This document shows, piece by piece, positions 25,165-35,121 of a DNA stretch of 64,000 bases. The DNA comes from Planctomycetota bacterium (GTDB taxonomy: Bacteria > Planctomycetota > UBA1135 > GCA-002686595), in NCBI GenBank assembly GCA_029250885.1, contig JAQXEK010000068.1, positions 1-64,000 on the forward strand, written 5' to 3'. Under the pieces are notes generated by a model. It worked only from the letters and a program-made list of their open reading frames with translations. It did no database searches and had not been told where the DNA came from. The position numbers were made by a program, and so were the translations under genes. Numbering within the stretch: position 1 is the stretch's first letter; each line of letters starts with the position of its first letter.

Positions 25165-28100
25165 ATGAATAAGTTCTACGCCCTGATCGCCCTCGCGTCC
25201 CTGCTTGTCCTCGGCCAGTGCGCCGTTCAGAAGAACCGTCCGCCAGGGCCCATAGGTCCCGATGTCCAGGATGGGCCCTTGGGGACTCTGGATTGGGATC
25301 TCGGGGATGGGTTCTTACAGGCGCTCGATACGGAGGAGTCGGAGGAGGGCTCGGATACTGTGTTTGACCCCGCCGCTTCCAACGACGTGATTGCCTTGGG
25401 GGGCGGTGCAGGAGGAGCTTACGGAGGGCGTGTGGGAGCGGTGAGTGAGTCACCTGCAGCTGGGCCGAGCGCTAGCCGTGACCACCGCGGTTTGGGGTCG
25501 GGTGGCTTTGGCGTCGACGCGGCCTTAGAAGGCGAGCAGCTTTGGCTCGAGAGCGAGGAGAAGAAGTCTCAGGGAGCCCTCAAGCAGGATAATAAGACCT
25601 GGCGTCGGGCTGGAGCCTTGGCGAACGCGACGTCCCTAAAGATCGGTGATGAGGACGAGCTGCCCTTGCTCGGCATCGAAGCTACCGCTTGGGTCGACGG
25701 TCCTCGGGCGCGGGTCCTGTTGGACTGCCTCTACAAGAACGATCGCGAGCAGCAGCTCGAGGGCACATTCAAGCTGCGTCTGCCCGAGGGCGCGACGGCC
25801 TACTACCTGGCCTTTGGCGAGGAGGTGCTGATAAACGGCGCGGACTGGGAGCCGGGGCTGCGGGACGACTCCCTTGAGCTTGGGCCCGAGCCCGAGTCGG
25901 TCATGGACGCGCGCGCTGGCCACTGGCGTGGCGCTCGCTCAGCGCGCTTCGTTCCCCGGGGCCAGGCGGCGCGGGCTTACAAGGACACGGTACGTCAGAA
26001 CGTCGACCCGGCCCTGATGGAGTGGGCCGGCGCGGGCGTCTTCCAGACCCGCGTCTTCCCACTGGTGCCCGGTGCAACCCACCGCATCGTAGTCGGCTAC
26101 GAGGTCGACCTGGTGGCGGTCCCTAACACGGCGGGGCAGTACGAGTTCAGCCTCGACATGCCCGAAGATCTACCGGGCCTTAGCCTGGACCTGCACGTAC
26201 TGGCGCCTTCCGATCAGAAGGTTGTGGTTACACCGACCTTGGAAGGAAGTGCGGGTTATGGCGGCCGCACGACCTACTCCTTTGGTGCGACCGACGAGCG
26301 CTCGTTCCGGGTGCGCATGGACGGCTTGGATACGACCGCGTTGGTGGCGCCTGAGGACACGGGCTACTTCGCCATGGACATCCAACCCCAGGTGGAGAGC
26401 GGCGCATCGGGGGGCTCGCGCCGGGCCGTGTTCTTGGTGGACACGTCCCTGTCCTCTGCGAATGGCGGCATGGAGACTTGGCTCGACTTGATGGAGGCTA
26501 CGCTCGCCAACAACCGCGGCAAGCTGACCGAGTTTGGCGTGGTATTCTTCGACGTGACGCCGCGTTGGTGGCGCTCGGAGTTCGCGCCAAATGACGCGCG
26601 AACAGTGGCTGAGTTGCGCGTCTTCGCTGAAGGGCTCAGCTTGGAGGGTGCATCGGACCTAGGGTCAGCGTTGGCCGAGGGTGCGTCGCCGGATTGGATG
26701 GGCGTCTACGACGGACCGACCTGGGACCTGTTCCTTCTGTCGGACGGCGCGGTGACCTGGGGTGCATCGAACGAGCACGCCATGAGCGCCATGCTTACGA
26801 ACAGCGCCGGCGCGCTGTTTGCTTACACCACGGGTCAGGCCGGGACCGATCGCCGGGTACTCGAGCACCTAACGCGCGAGAGCGGTGGTGCCGTGTTCGC
26901 GGTCAATGGGCCAGGCGACATCGATGCGGCATCGGTGGCCCACCACGGAATGCCTTGGAGCATCGAGAGCCTGGTGCTGGGCGGCTGTTCGGACCTGCTG
27001 CTGCGGGGCCGGCCGACTGCCGTGTACCCGGGCCAGCGACTGCGCTTGGTGGGACGCGGCGCGGTGCGCGCGGGGGATGCGGTGGAGCTGGTCCTGCGCC
27101 AGGGTTCAAGGCGCGAGGTGCTCTCGTTCCCAATCGATGAAACCCTAGAAACAACCCTTGCGGCGCGGGCCTATGGCGAGATTGCCACAGGGCAGCTTGA
27201 GCAATTCGGCCGCGCAACCCGGGACGCCGCCGAGGCCTTTGGGACGCGCTTTCGGGTTCCGGGTAAGGCCTGCTCTCTGTTGATGCTTGAATCCGAACAG
27301 GACTACATCGACCAGGGCTTCCTTCCCGAAGACGAGCTTCGAATCGCCCGCGACCAGGCCGCAGCGCCCTTGGTCGAGCAGGCTCTACGCGAGCTCGCCG
27401 GCTCCCTCGATGATCCCGCCCGGGCTCTGCTCGAAATGCTCGAGCCCTTGGCCGAGTCCAGCAGCATGCGGGCCAACGCTAACCCGATAATCTTTGATCA
27501 AGATGCCGTCCAGCGCATGCGCGACGCGGCGGGCAACAACGCCCCCGGCGTCACGCTGTTGCTGGATCCCGACTTCGTGTTCGGGCTCTTGCAGTTGCCC
27601 AAGTCCGCCTTCCAGGTCGAGACCGAATCCCTTGCCTACAGAATGCTCGAGAGCGGCCTAGTTCCGAGCGAAGTGACCGAGGCTCTAGAAGGCGGCGAGC
27701 CCGCCTACATGCTGGTCCAAGAGGAAGCCCAGCGCCGCCTTGAAGAGGCCGCCGCAGGCGACGCCGTACGTATGATCTCTAGCCTGGTGGAGCTAAATCC
27801 TGGGGACGGCGTCTTCGCCCGGGACGTTGCCCAGACGTTGATGCAGTGGGGCCTGTATGGCCACGCCTACCACCTCTATCTCCGCGTCGCCGAGGCGCGC
27901 CCCTTTGAGCCCCAGTCCTACCTTGCCCTTGCACGCTGCGCCGAAGAAGTGGGTAAGGCGGACCTGGCCTTGGCCTGGTACACGATCGCCCTTGAGGGGC
28001 AGTGGGCGTCTCGCTTTGGCGACTTCGATCGCATCGTTGGCTTCGACGCCTTGCACTTTCTGCGCCGCCTGGAGCGGGGCGAGCTGCAGGCCAACATGTC

Positions 28101-28521
28101 TGACTGGGCCATCGCCCAGGCGCCGAAGATCGTCGAGCTGTCAGGCTACGGCGAAGCGGACCTAGCCGTCGCGATCCAGTGGAACACCGACGTTACCGAC
28201 ATCGACCTGCATATCATCGAACCCAATGGCGAGCACTGCTACTACGGGCACCGGGACACGGCCTCCGGCGGACACCTCTCTCAGGATGTAACCCGGGGCT
28301 ACGGGCCCGAGCTCTTCGTGCTGCCCATGGCCGATTCCGGCGACTTCACGATCTTCGCCCAGTACTTCAGCGGCGATCCCAACAAGACTGCGGTGCGTAC
28401 CAAGGTTCTGGCCACGGTCTACCAGCACTGGGGCCGAGAGGACGAGACCGTCACCCGCCGCGAGATTCTGCTGGAGCAGGCCACGGAGCAGCACCCGATC
28501 GTCGGGATCCACGTGCGCTGA
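25165..28521 (+). CDS. VIT / von Willebrand A lipoprotein with C-terminal DUF2135
   Basis: An 1118-residue lipoprotein. MNKFYALIALASLLVLGQC gives a lipobox LGQC, so ATG 25165 is preferred to the open extension at 25060. A disordered Gly-rich linker (GGGAGGAYGG) is followed by a VIT (inter-alpha-trypsin) domain at about 175-320, a vWA domain at about 400-580 with MIDAS DTSLSS, a helical TPR-like stretch at about 860-980, and a C-terminal DUF2135/YfaP domain (IQWNTDVTDIDLHIIEPNGE). In other proteins VIT and vWA act together in adhesion or complex scaffolding. Probable role: periplasmic or surface protein interaction; partners unknown. Confidence 0.85.
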   Translation: MNKFYALIALASLLVLGQCAVQKNRPPGPIGPDVQDGPLGTLDWDLGDGFLQALDTEESEEGSDTVFDPAASNDVIALGGGAGGAYGGRVGAVSESPAAGPSASRDHRGLGSGGFGVDAALEGEQLWLESEEKKSQGALKQDNKTWRRAGALANATSLKIGDEDELPLLGIEATAWVDGPRARVLLDCLYKNDREQQLEGTFKLRLPEGATAYYLAFGEEVLINGADWEPGLRDDSLELGPEPESVMDARAGHWRGARSARFVPRGQAARAYKDTVRQNVDPALMEWAGAGVFQTRVFPLVPGATHRIVVGYEVDLVAVPNTAGQYEFSLDMPEDLPGLSLDLHVLAPSDQKVVVTPTLEGSAGYGGRTTYSFGATDERSFRVRMDGLDTTALVAPEDTGYFAMDIQPQVESGASGGSRRAVFLVDTSLSSANGGMETWLDLMEATLANNRGKLTEFGVVFFDVTPRWWRSEFAPNDARTVAELRVFAEGLSLEGASDLGSALAEGASPDWMGVYDGPTWDLFLLSDGAVTWGASNEHAMSAMLTNSAGALFAYTTGQAGTDRRVLEHLTRESGGAVFAVNGPGDIDAASVAHHGMPWSIESLVLGGCSDLLLRGRPTAVYPGQRLRLVGRGAVRAGDAVELVLRQGSRREVLSFPIDETLETTLAARAYGEIATGQLEQFGRATRDAAEAFGTRFRVPGKACSLLMLESEQDYIDQGFLPEDELRIARDQAAAPLVEQALRELAGSLDDPARALLEMLEPLAESSSMRANANPIIFDQDAVQRMRDAAGNNAPGVTLLLDPDFVFGLLQLPKSAFQVETESLAYRMLESGLVPSEVTEALEGGEPAYMLVQEEAQRRLEEAAAGDAVRMISSLVELNPGDGVFARDVAQTLMQWGLYGHAYHLYLRVAEARPFEPQSYLALARCAEEVGKADLALAWYTIALEGQWASRFGDFDRIVGFDALHFLRRLERGELQANMSDWAIAQAPKIVELSGYGEADLAVAIQWNTDVTDIDLHIIEPNGEHCYYGHRDTASGGHLSQDVTRGYGPELFVLPMADSGDFTIFAQYFSGDPNKTAVRTKVLATVYQHWGREDETVTRREILLEQATEQHPIVGIHVR

Positions 28522-28565
28522 CGATCGCAGCGCTTGCCAAGGTCGAATCTCGGATGCGCGGTTCG

Positions 28566-28571
28566 TATACT
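28566..28571 (+). promoter_or_regulatory. Candidate -10, leaderless start of xthA
   Basis: TATACT ends 6 bases before ATG 28578, leaving no space for a ribosome-binding site. Confidence 0.5.
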
Positions 28572-28577
28572 TCTGCG

Positions 28578-29345
28578 ATGAAAATTGTCACTTGGAATGT
28601 GAACTCGGTGCGGGCGCGAATGCCTCGCGTGCTGGAGTTTTTGGAGCGAGTCTCACCGGATGTGGTCTGCCTGCAGGAGACCAAGGCCCTGGACGAGGTC
28701 TTCCCCCGTGGCGTCCTTGAGGAGGCGGGCTACAACCTCGCGATCCACGGGCAGAAGACCTACAACGGCGTAGCGATCCTCTCGAAGAAGCCCATCGAGG
28801 ACGTGCACCTCGGGCTCGGCGACGCGCGCTTTGATCACGAGGCGCGTGTTATGGCGGCCACGGTGGGGGACCTCATGATCCTGAACTTGTATGTGGTCAA
28901 CGGCAAGGAGGTCGGCTGCGACAAGTTCGCCTTTAAGATGGAGTGGCTCAAGACCCTGCGCGACTACATCGACGAGCACATGCCGCGCACGGAGAAGGTC
29001 ATCGTGACCGGCGACTTCAACATCACGTTTGACGCCCGGGATGTCTATGACCCGGAGAAGTGGGAGGGCAAGATCCACTGTTCGGATGAGGAGCGCGCCG
29101 CCTTGGCCGAGATCATGGACCTGGGGCTGATCGACGCCCTGCGCCACTTCCACGACAAGCCCGAGATCTACACCTGGTGGGACTTTCGCACCCGCGGATT
29201 TCGGGACAACCGAGGCCTGCGAATCGATCACTTCCTGGTCTCCCAGCCCCTGCTAGATGTAGCCACGGACGTCCACGTGGACCTCGAGGCCCGCGGCGGA
29301 GAAAAGCCAAGCGATCACGCCCCCGTCATCCTGACTTTGGCGTAG
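28578..29345 (+). CDS. xthA: Exodeoxyribonuclease III (AP endonuclease)
   Basis: A 255-residue Mg-dependent AP endonuclease/3'-5' exonuclease of base-excision repair. TWNVNSVRARMPRVLEF at residue 4, CLQETK (catalytic Glu, about residue 34), GDFNITF (about 152) and C-terminal SDHAPVI (catalytic Asp-His) are all present, along with the RIDHFLVS segment. The frame is open far upstream (to 28179), but homology begins with MKIVTWN, fixing the start at 28578. Confidence 0.95.
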   Translation: MKIVTWNVNSVRARMPRVLEFLERVSPDVVCLQETKALDEVFPRGVLEEAGYNLAIHGQKTYNGVAILSKKPIEDVHLGLGDARFDHEARVMAATVGDLMILNLYVVNGKEVGCDKFAFKMEWLKTLRDYIDEHMPRTEKVIVTGDFNITFDARDVYDPEKWEGKIHCSDEERAALAEIMDLGLIDALRHFHDKPEIYTWWDFRTRGFRDNRGLRIDHFLVSQPLLDVATDVHVDLEARGGEKPSDHAPVILTLA

Positions 29346-29381
29346 GCTTATCGCGCGCTTGCTCGCACCACGCATCTATCA

Positions 29382-30098
29382 ATGGACACAAACGACCTTC
29401 CCGACAGCTGGCCGCCCCCTGGCGACACCAGCACCAAGATCCTGCCGATCTTCCCCCTGCCCAATGTCTGGCTCTTTCCAGGCGCAGTGGTCCCTTTGCA
29501 GGTTTTTGAGCCGCGCTACATCCAGCTGATCGAGGACTGCCTCGACGGCCCCGGCCGTTTTGTGCTGGGTACGATCGATGAAGGCCACGAGACCGAGCAG
29601 CTCGACGCACCGCCCTTCGCGCCGGTGGCCGGTTTCGGCGAGATCGGCCGCCACGACCGCATGCCGGATGGCCGCTACCAGATCGTGCTGATCGGCCTCG
29701 GCCGCGTCCGCATTGAAGAGGTCGACTCCGACCGCCAATACCGCAAGGTCCGGGCCCAGGGCCTGATTGAGACCGGTGCCGGTGGCGAAGACGAGGCCGA
29801 CCTGCGCAAGCAGCTGGCCCGGGCCATCCAGGTGCGCACCTCGAAGGCCATGCCCGGACAGCCAATCCCCGCAATCCCGGACGACGTGCCCATCGGGCGC
29901 CTAGCCGACCTGCTCTCCCTGCGCATGCCCCTGCCCCACAGCTCGCTGACCGAGATCTTTAACGAGATCGATGTCACCGCCCGTGCCCACATGGTCCTGG
30001 AAGAGGACAAGCTGCGCCCGCTGCTGCCCCCAAACGTGCCCCCGGGCCAGAGCCCTGACAGCCAGCCGCCGGCAGACCCCCAAGACCCGGGCGAATAG
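29382..30098 (+). CDS. LON substrate-binding domain protein (no protease domain)
   Basis: A 238-residue protein consisting of a Lon N-terminal (PUA-like) domain: ILPIFPLPNVWLFPGAVVPL then EPRYIQLIEDCL, and GFGEIGRHDRMPDGRYQIVL with GRVRIEEV. The AAA and protease parts of Lon are missing, as in the widespread stand-alone LON family whose role is unclear. A Pro/Asp-rich tail follows. It lies 36 bp after xthA on the same strand. Confidence 0.88.
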   Translation: MDTNDLPDSWPPPGDTSTKILPIFPLPNVWLFPGAVVPLQVFEPRYIQLIEDCLDGPGRFVLGTIDEGHETEQLDAPPFAPVAGFGEIGRHDRMPDGRYQIVLIGLGRVRIEEVDSDRQYRKVRAQGLIETGAGGEDEADLRKQLARAIQVRTSKAMPGQPIPAIPDDVPIGRLADLLSLRMPLPHSSLTEIFNEIDVTARAHMVLEEDKLRPLLPPNVPPGQSPDSQPPADPQDPGE

Positions 30099-30354
30099 GG
30101 CTGGGCCCGCCCGACGCCGTTAAGAGGCGGTGGGTTGGCGCGATGAGTGGGACGGCTCGAGGCTTTCCTCGTCCGGCGTCTTTAGTTTGCCCCGGCAGCC
30201 GCTCGACTAAATCGATTTTCTGCGCGACCCCCTCCGGGCTTGCCCCCGATTGGCTCGGGCTCTGGCTTCGACCTCGCCACGGCTACTTTCACCGACATCA
30301 CGGACGTCGTGCGCATCGATACATCAGAGCAAAGTCACGGCGGTCCAGTTCTGT

Positions 30355-30360
30355 GATAAA
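30355..30360 (+). promoter_or_regulatory. Candidate extended -10, leaderless start of the 30368 gene
   Basis: TGT-GATAAA ends 7 bases before ATG 30368. No Shine-Dalgarno in the gap. Confidence 0.4.
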
Positions 30361-30367
30361 TTGGGCC

Positions 30368-31954
30368 ATGGCCGGTCTCCTTCGTTGTGCTCCTCTTCTC
30401 CTGCTGCTCGGCCCCTCTTGTGGGGGGGCTGATCCCGTTCCGGCCGCTCCAAAGGATCGGCCGTCTGTTGTGTTCATCAGCGTGGACACCCTGACCGCCA
30501 GGCACATGTCCCTGTACGGGTATGAGCGCCTGACAACCCCCGCCCTCGACACCTTTGCCGAACGAGCCACGGTGTTCGAGCGCTGCTGGGCGAACGCTCC
30601 CTGGACGGTGCCCAGCTACATGTCCCAGTTCACGGGCCTGAACTCGGCGGCGTTCTTGCATCCCAGCAAGACCGGCACGGCCCACTGGGACTTGGCCCTG
30701 CCCCAGGCGCACCGGACCATGGCCGAGTACTTCCAAGACGCCGGCTACCGCACCGCGGCGTTCATCGACAACCCAAACATTCTCGCCGACCGCGGCTTCG
30801 CCCAGGGCTTCGATCTGTACGACGACTCGGCGACCAAGTTGGACCACAGGCATAAGGGCGGCGGCATCGACCACATCACGCCCATCGCCCTCGACTGGCT
30901 GGATCAGGGCCCCGAGGGGCAGCCGGACTTTTTGTTCTTCCAGGTGCTCGACGTGCACGGACCCTACGTGGCCGCCGGCGAATTCGAGGGCTTCTTCGCG
31001 GACCAACCTGGGCCGGTCTCGTCGGCCATGGTGCCCGTGGCCCTCTCTGATGAGCTGATCTTCGGCGCCATTCCGCACTACATCGCCCAGCCTGTTTTGG
31101 AAGAGGGCCAGCTCGAGGTCGACCGCGCCATCTTGGTGGACGACTACGACGAAGGGATCCGCGCCGTGGACAAGGCCCTGGGCAAGCTGCTACAGCAGCT
31201 CCAGACCCGTGGCATCCTGGACGATGCGATCGTGATCATTAGCGCCGACCACGGCGAGTCCATGGGCGAACACGACTCCTACTTCAGCCATGTGCTGAAC
31301 CGCGGCGAGCTCTTGCACGTGCCCCTTTTGATCAAGCTGCCGGGTCAGGCCGAAGGGAGGCGCGTCCAGGGCAACGCCCAGCTGATTGACCTGCTGCCGA
31401 CCATGCTGGAGCTGGCGGACCTGCCCGATCCCGGTGGGCTCCACGGGCAGTCCTTGGTGGCCAGTTTGGACGGCGCCGAGCTGGCGTCCGTGCCGTCCCT
31501 GAGTTTCAACTATTTCCGGGACAGCGAATCCATCGTCGACGGCGACTGGAAGCTCCTAGTCACGAATCCGAACCTGGCGAACTCGAAGCTGATCGGCTTC
31601 CTGAGCGCGCCGCGAACTCGCGCGTGGCTCGAGGGGTACTTTCCAGGATCCAAGGGACTGGTCTATGGAACGGCCGCCCTTCCTTTCTCGGTTCTTGACC
31701 ATACGGACCAGCTGAAGCTCCACGAGGATGCGTTGCAACAGCTGCAGGGTCCCTACTTCAGCCTGCACAACATCGCCGAAGATCCAGGCGAGCTGGTGGA
31801 CCTAGCGGGGCAATACCCCGAGCGGGTGCAGACCCTGTGGGCGCGCTTGCAGGAGATCCGCAACGTGGCGCGCGAAAGGCACATCGTGGCGGACGAGGTC
31901 CAGGAGCTCGACGCCGAAGCCCAGGCCCTGCTGGACAAGCTGGGCTACAAGTAG
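30368..31954 (+). CDS. Sulfatase-family lipoprotein with threonine at the nucleophile position
   Basis: A 528-residue alkaline-phosphatase-superfamily hydrolase. The N-terminus (LLLLLGPSCGG) is a lipoprotein signal, so ATG 30368 is chosen over the open extension at 30143. Metal-binding motifs: VFISVDTLTARHMSLYGY and IISADHGESMGEHDSY. The position of the formylglycine Cys is Thr in PWTVPSYMSQFTG, so it cannot be matured to formylglycine; Thr nucleophiles occur in phosphoglycerol and phosphoethanolamine transferases of the same superfamily. It is convergent with a homologous gene, only 9 bp apart, and ends in LGYK. Confidence 0.85.
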   Translation: MAGLLRCAPLLLLLGPSCGGADPVPAAPKDRPSVVFISVDTLTARHMSLYGYERLTTPALDTFAERATVFERCWANAPWTVPSYMSQFTGLNSAAFLHPSKTGTAHWDLALPQAHRTMAEYFQDAGYRTAAFIDNPNILADRGFAQGFDLYDDSATKLDHRHKGGGIDHITPIALDWLDQGPEGQPDFLFFQVLDVHGPYVAAGEFEGFFADQPGPVSSAMVPVALSDELIFGAIPHYIAQPVLEEGQLEVDRAILVDDYDEGIRAVDKALGKLLQQLQTRGILDDAIVIISADHGESMGEHDSYFSHVLNRGELLHVPLLIKLPGQAEGRRVQGNAQLIDLLPTMLELADLPDPGGLHGQSLVASLDGAELASVPSLSFNYFRDSESIVDGDWKLLVTNPNLANSKLIGFLSAPRTRAWLEGYFPGSKGLVYGTAALPFSVLDHTDQLKLHEDALQQLQGPYFSLHNIAEDPGELVDLAGQYPERVQTLWARLQEIRNVARERHIVADEVQELDAEAQALLDKLGYK

Positions 31955-31963
31955 GCCAGGCGG

Positions 31964-33904
31964 CTAGTCGCCAAAGTAGCCGAGCTCGCGCAGGTGCGCC
32001 TCGGTGTCGGCGGACAAGGCCACTTCACCGGCCTGCATATCCAGGTTCTTCCAGACCCAGACTGCGATGGGCAGGTCCGTTGTGATGACGGCGGGGTCCG
32101 GTTGGCCGGGGATGATGAACTCTTCGGACCGGGACTCGAGCGCGTCGAAATCCAAGGGCATCGCGTGAGGCTGGGTCAGCTCCGGTCCTAGGAAGACATA
32201 CTCGGGCGTGGCGGTGGCGCCCTCGGCGAAGAGCGACAGGCGCAGGTTCTCCGTGCCTTCGGACGGGATGAAGACGCAGGCGTCCTGGTCACCGGGCTCG
32301 AGCACCGTGTAGAACCAAGCGGCGCGGCCGTCGTAGGCAGCGAGGGGAGTCGTGACCTGGAGCTCCAGGGGCAGCACGCGGTCGCCGATGGTCGCGCGCA
32401 TCTTCTGGGACTTGCCATCGACCGCGTCGACCTGCAGGCGGCCCTGGCCGATGGGCCCGTCGCGCAGGCTCGCATCCACCGCGTCAAGCTCCATGTGCAG
32501 GGGGTCGAGTCCGGCCAATGGCGGTCCGTCGAACTGCAGCAAGCCGGTCAGGCGCAGGGGCGCACCCGAGCGGTTGTGCAGGGACACGGTCCAGCCGCGG
32601 TCCTCGCGCATGACGTGGCTCGACAGTAGTTCGCGCAGCTCCGCGAGCTTGGGCGGGTCGCCCGGGGCGAGGTCCCGCAGCTCGAGGGGGTCCGTGGCCA
32701 AGTCGAAGAGCAGCTCCTCCTGGTACGGCGACCAGGTGCGGATGTACTTCCAGTCGCCCTGGGTAATGGACTTGCTGTAGACGCCCGAGACGTTCGCCTC
32801 GCAGATCGTGATGACGTCCAAAGGGTCGAGCGGCGGGTTCAGCACCTTGTCCAGAAGGCTCGTCCCGGCCAGCTTCTTGAGGTCGGGCTCTCCCAGCTCG
32901 ATCCCCACGGCATCCATGAGGGTTGGCAGCACGTCGACCTGGCTAACGCGCTGCTCGTGGACCGATCCGCGTAGACCGGGCTGGTCGAAGGAGTCCGGGA
33001 ACTTCACGACCAACGGGACACGCACGACCTCCTGGTACAGCTTCGGGTTGTGGCCGAAGCCGCCGTGGTCAAGAAACTCCTCGCCGTGGTCGGCGACGAA
33101 GACGACCAGGGCCTCGTCGTAGATGCCGAGGTCCTTGAGGCCGTCCAACAGCTTGCCGAGCTCTTGGTCGGCATAGGCGATCTCCGCGTCGTACAGGCCG
33201 ACCGTGCGGTCCAGGTACGGCGGACCGATGTCCTTGTTCTCGATCAAATGGGAGACGGTGGTAGACTCGTTGCCGCTTGCGGTGGGCTCGGTAAAGCGGT
33301 CCCGGAACGAATCGGTCGGCACGTAGGGGTCGTGGGGATCGATGGTGTGCACGTACAGGAAGAACGGGTCGTCCGGCGCTTCGCTGACCCAGTCCAGGGC
33401 CGCGTCCACCAGCACGTCCGAGCGCACGTCCATGTGCTCGGAGTCGCCGCCGATCAGGGCGCCGCCTGTCTTGAACACGTCGAAGCCGCGGTTGAAGCCC
33501 TGCTCGGTGCCGAAGATGAAGCCATTGGCACCGAAGGCGCCGGTCCGGTAGCCGGCGGCCTGGAAGGCCTCGGCGGCGAGCAGGTGTTCAGTGGGCAGGA
33601 CCGAGACCTTGTGCACGGCGCCGTGTTGGGAGGGCAGCAGCCCGGTGAGCACCGACGCGCTGGCGGGCTTGGTCCAGCAGGAGGTCGCCTGGCAGGACTC
33701 GAAGCGCACCCCGTCGGCGGCCAGGGAGTCCAGGGCCGGGGAGGTGTCGCGCTCGTACCCATAGCAGCCCAGGTGATCGGCGCGCAGGGTGTCCACGAGG
33801 TACAAGATGACGGGCACGGGCTTGCGGTCGAGCCCCTCGTGGGGAGAGGACGCTCCGCAGCCAGCCGCAAGCAGCAGCAAGGAGATCCAAGTGGCGGGCT
33901 TCAT
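31964..33904 (-). CDS. Sulfatase-family lipoprotein (long form) with threonine at the nucleophile position
   Basis: A 646-residue homologue of the 30368 and 48749 proteins. MKPATWISLLLLAAGCGASS contains lipobox AAGC. Motifs are VILYLVDTLRADHLGCYGYE, SCWTKPASASVLTG (Thr where formylglycine Cys would be) and VFVADHGEEFLDHGG. A C-terminal extension of about 180 residues after the hydrolase fold is beta-rich, and the protein ends in RELGYFGD. It lies 3 bp after the SirB1-like gene and is probably cotranscribed with it. Confidence 0.87.
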   Translation of the reverse strand: MKPATWISLLLLAAGCGASSPHEGLDRKPVPVILYLVDTLRADHLGCYGYERDTSPALDSLAADGVRFESCQATSCWTKPASASVLTGLLPSQHGAVHKVSVLPTEHLLAAEAFQAAGYRTGAFGANGFIFGTEQGFNRGFDVFKTGGALIGGDSEHMDVRSDVLVDAALDWVSEAPDDPFFLYVHTIDPHDPYVPTDSFRDRFTEPTASGNESTTVSHLIENKDIGPPYLDRTVGLYDAEIAYADQELGKLLDGLKDLGIYDEALVVFVADHGEEFLDHGGFGHNPKLYQEVVRVPLVVKFPDSFDQPGLRGSVHEQRVSQVDVLPTLMDAVGIELGEPDLKKLAGTSLLDKVLNPPLDPLDVITICEANVSGVYSKSITQGDWKYIRTWSPYQEELLFDLATDPLELRDLAPGDPPKLAELRELLSSHVMREDRGWTVSLHNRSGAPLRLTGLLQFDGPPLAGLDPLHMELDAVDASLRDGPIGQGRLQVDAVDGKSQKMRATIGDRVLPLELQVTTPLAAYDGRAAWFYTVLEPGDQDACVFIPSEGTENLRLSLFAEGATATPEYVFLGPELTQPHAMPLDFDALESRSEEFIIPGQPDPAVITTDLPIAVWVWKNLDMQAGEVALSADTEAHLRELGYFGD

Positions 33905-33907
33905 GTC

Positions 33908-34843
33908 CTAGTCGTCCAGCAGAGCGTGCAGAAGCAGGAGCTCTTCGGCGCGACCAACCTGGCCCCGCATGCCCATGCTCTTCATATAATTGGACACTAG
34001 CTTGCGCATGATGGCGCGGTCATTCATGGGGGCGAAGACGCTGGGTCCGAAGGGGATGTCGTAAGCCTCGAGGTACTCGCGCACCTCGCGCCGTGAGACC
34101 GTGCGACCCCGGGTGCACGGGTCTACAAGGATGCGGCGCGGCCCCGAGGGCACGCGCACGAGTACATGACCGGGAATGCCGACCAGGTCCAACTCCAAGC
34201 CTAGGCGGAAGGCCACGAGCTTCCAGATAATGCCCAGGCTCAGGGGCAGCCCCTGGCGCTTGGCCAAGACCTGGTGCAGGAAGATCTTGCTTGGGTGGTG
34301 GGTCTCGTAGTCCACTTCCAGCTCGGGCAGCTCGACGCCCTCGTCATCGGTAGGGATGAAGAAGCGGAACCTCTCGCCGAGGTAGTCGGGCAGGATGAGC
34401 GAGCGCTTGAACTCGCTGAGCCCGGGTTTTAACTCGTGCCGGACATTCTCGGCTAGATCGTCGAGCTCGCGCGCGAAGGGCCGTTTGTCGAAGTGCGCCA
34501 TCTCTAGGCCGGAAAACAGCCAGACGGCGGTCTCGAGGCGGAATTTTGGCCGCGCGATGTACGATACAAGCCTGCGGAGGCGCTTTTCTCGCTCCATGGA
34601 CTCGATCAGCGACCGGGCGCGAGACCGCAGGATGGGGTTCTCGTGGCGCGTGGCGGCCCGCAGAGGGCCGAGGATGCTGCGCCCACGGCGTCTAAGGGCG
34701 CGGAAGACCGGCTCCCAGACGGCCGGCGAGGGGTCGTCGAGTAGGGAAAGCAGGCTTTGGAGGCCAGGATCGGGGGTCAGGTGCCCGGTGAAGGATGGTA
34801 CGAGCCGCGGAGCGGGCGTGATTCGGTCGGTGTTAGATGCCAT
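33908..34843 (-). CDS. SirB1/transglutaminase-like family protein
   Basis: A 311-residue cytoplasmic protein. The N-terminal about 90 residues form HEAT-like helices (LQSLLSLLDDPSPAVWEPV). The rest matches the SirB1 family: KIFLHQVLAKRQGLPLSLG, LVGIPGHVLVRV and ILVDPCTRGRTVSR. The family has a transglutaminase-like fold, but no enzymatic role is established for it. The catalytic Cys expected after GLPLSLG is absent here, so it is probably non-catalytic. It precedes the long sulfatase-like gene by 3 bp. Confidence 0.82.
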   Translation of the reverse strand: MASNTDRITPAPRLVPSFTGHLTPDPGLQSLLSLLDDPSPAVWEPVFRALRRRGRSILGPLRAATRHENPILRSRARSLIESMEREKRLRRLVSYIARPKFRLETAVWLFSGLEMAHFDKRPFARELDDLAENVRHELKPGLSEFKRSLILPDYLGERFRFFIPTDDEGVELPELEVDYETHHPSKIFLHQVLAKRQGLPLSLGIIWKLVAFRLGLELDLVGIPGHVLVRVPSGPRRILVDPCTRGRTVSRREVREYLEAYDIPFGPSVFAPMNDRAIMRKLVSNYMKSMGMRGQVGRAEELLLLHALLDD

Positions 34844-35121
34844 AAGCGCTGGGCCTATTTTGCCCTTTATTAGGGGCCTTGGGTAGTCGCTGCAGCCACG
34901 AATCTTGACGGGGACGGCGGATCGCTACCCGTGGCGGGTCGTGGGGCGTTTGCGGCCTCCTAAGAGCCGGGTTTGGTTGCACGGCCCACCTCGGATCTGG
35001 CCGGTAACGCTTGCTATTTTGGCCTGAGATCCGTACCGTATTTGCCTCGATTTCCCGCCTATAGGCCTTTCAGTGCCCCTTGAGCGCAATTCGGCCCCCC
35101 AGAGGGCCACGCTCCATCCCT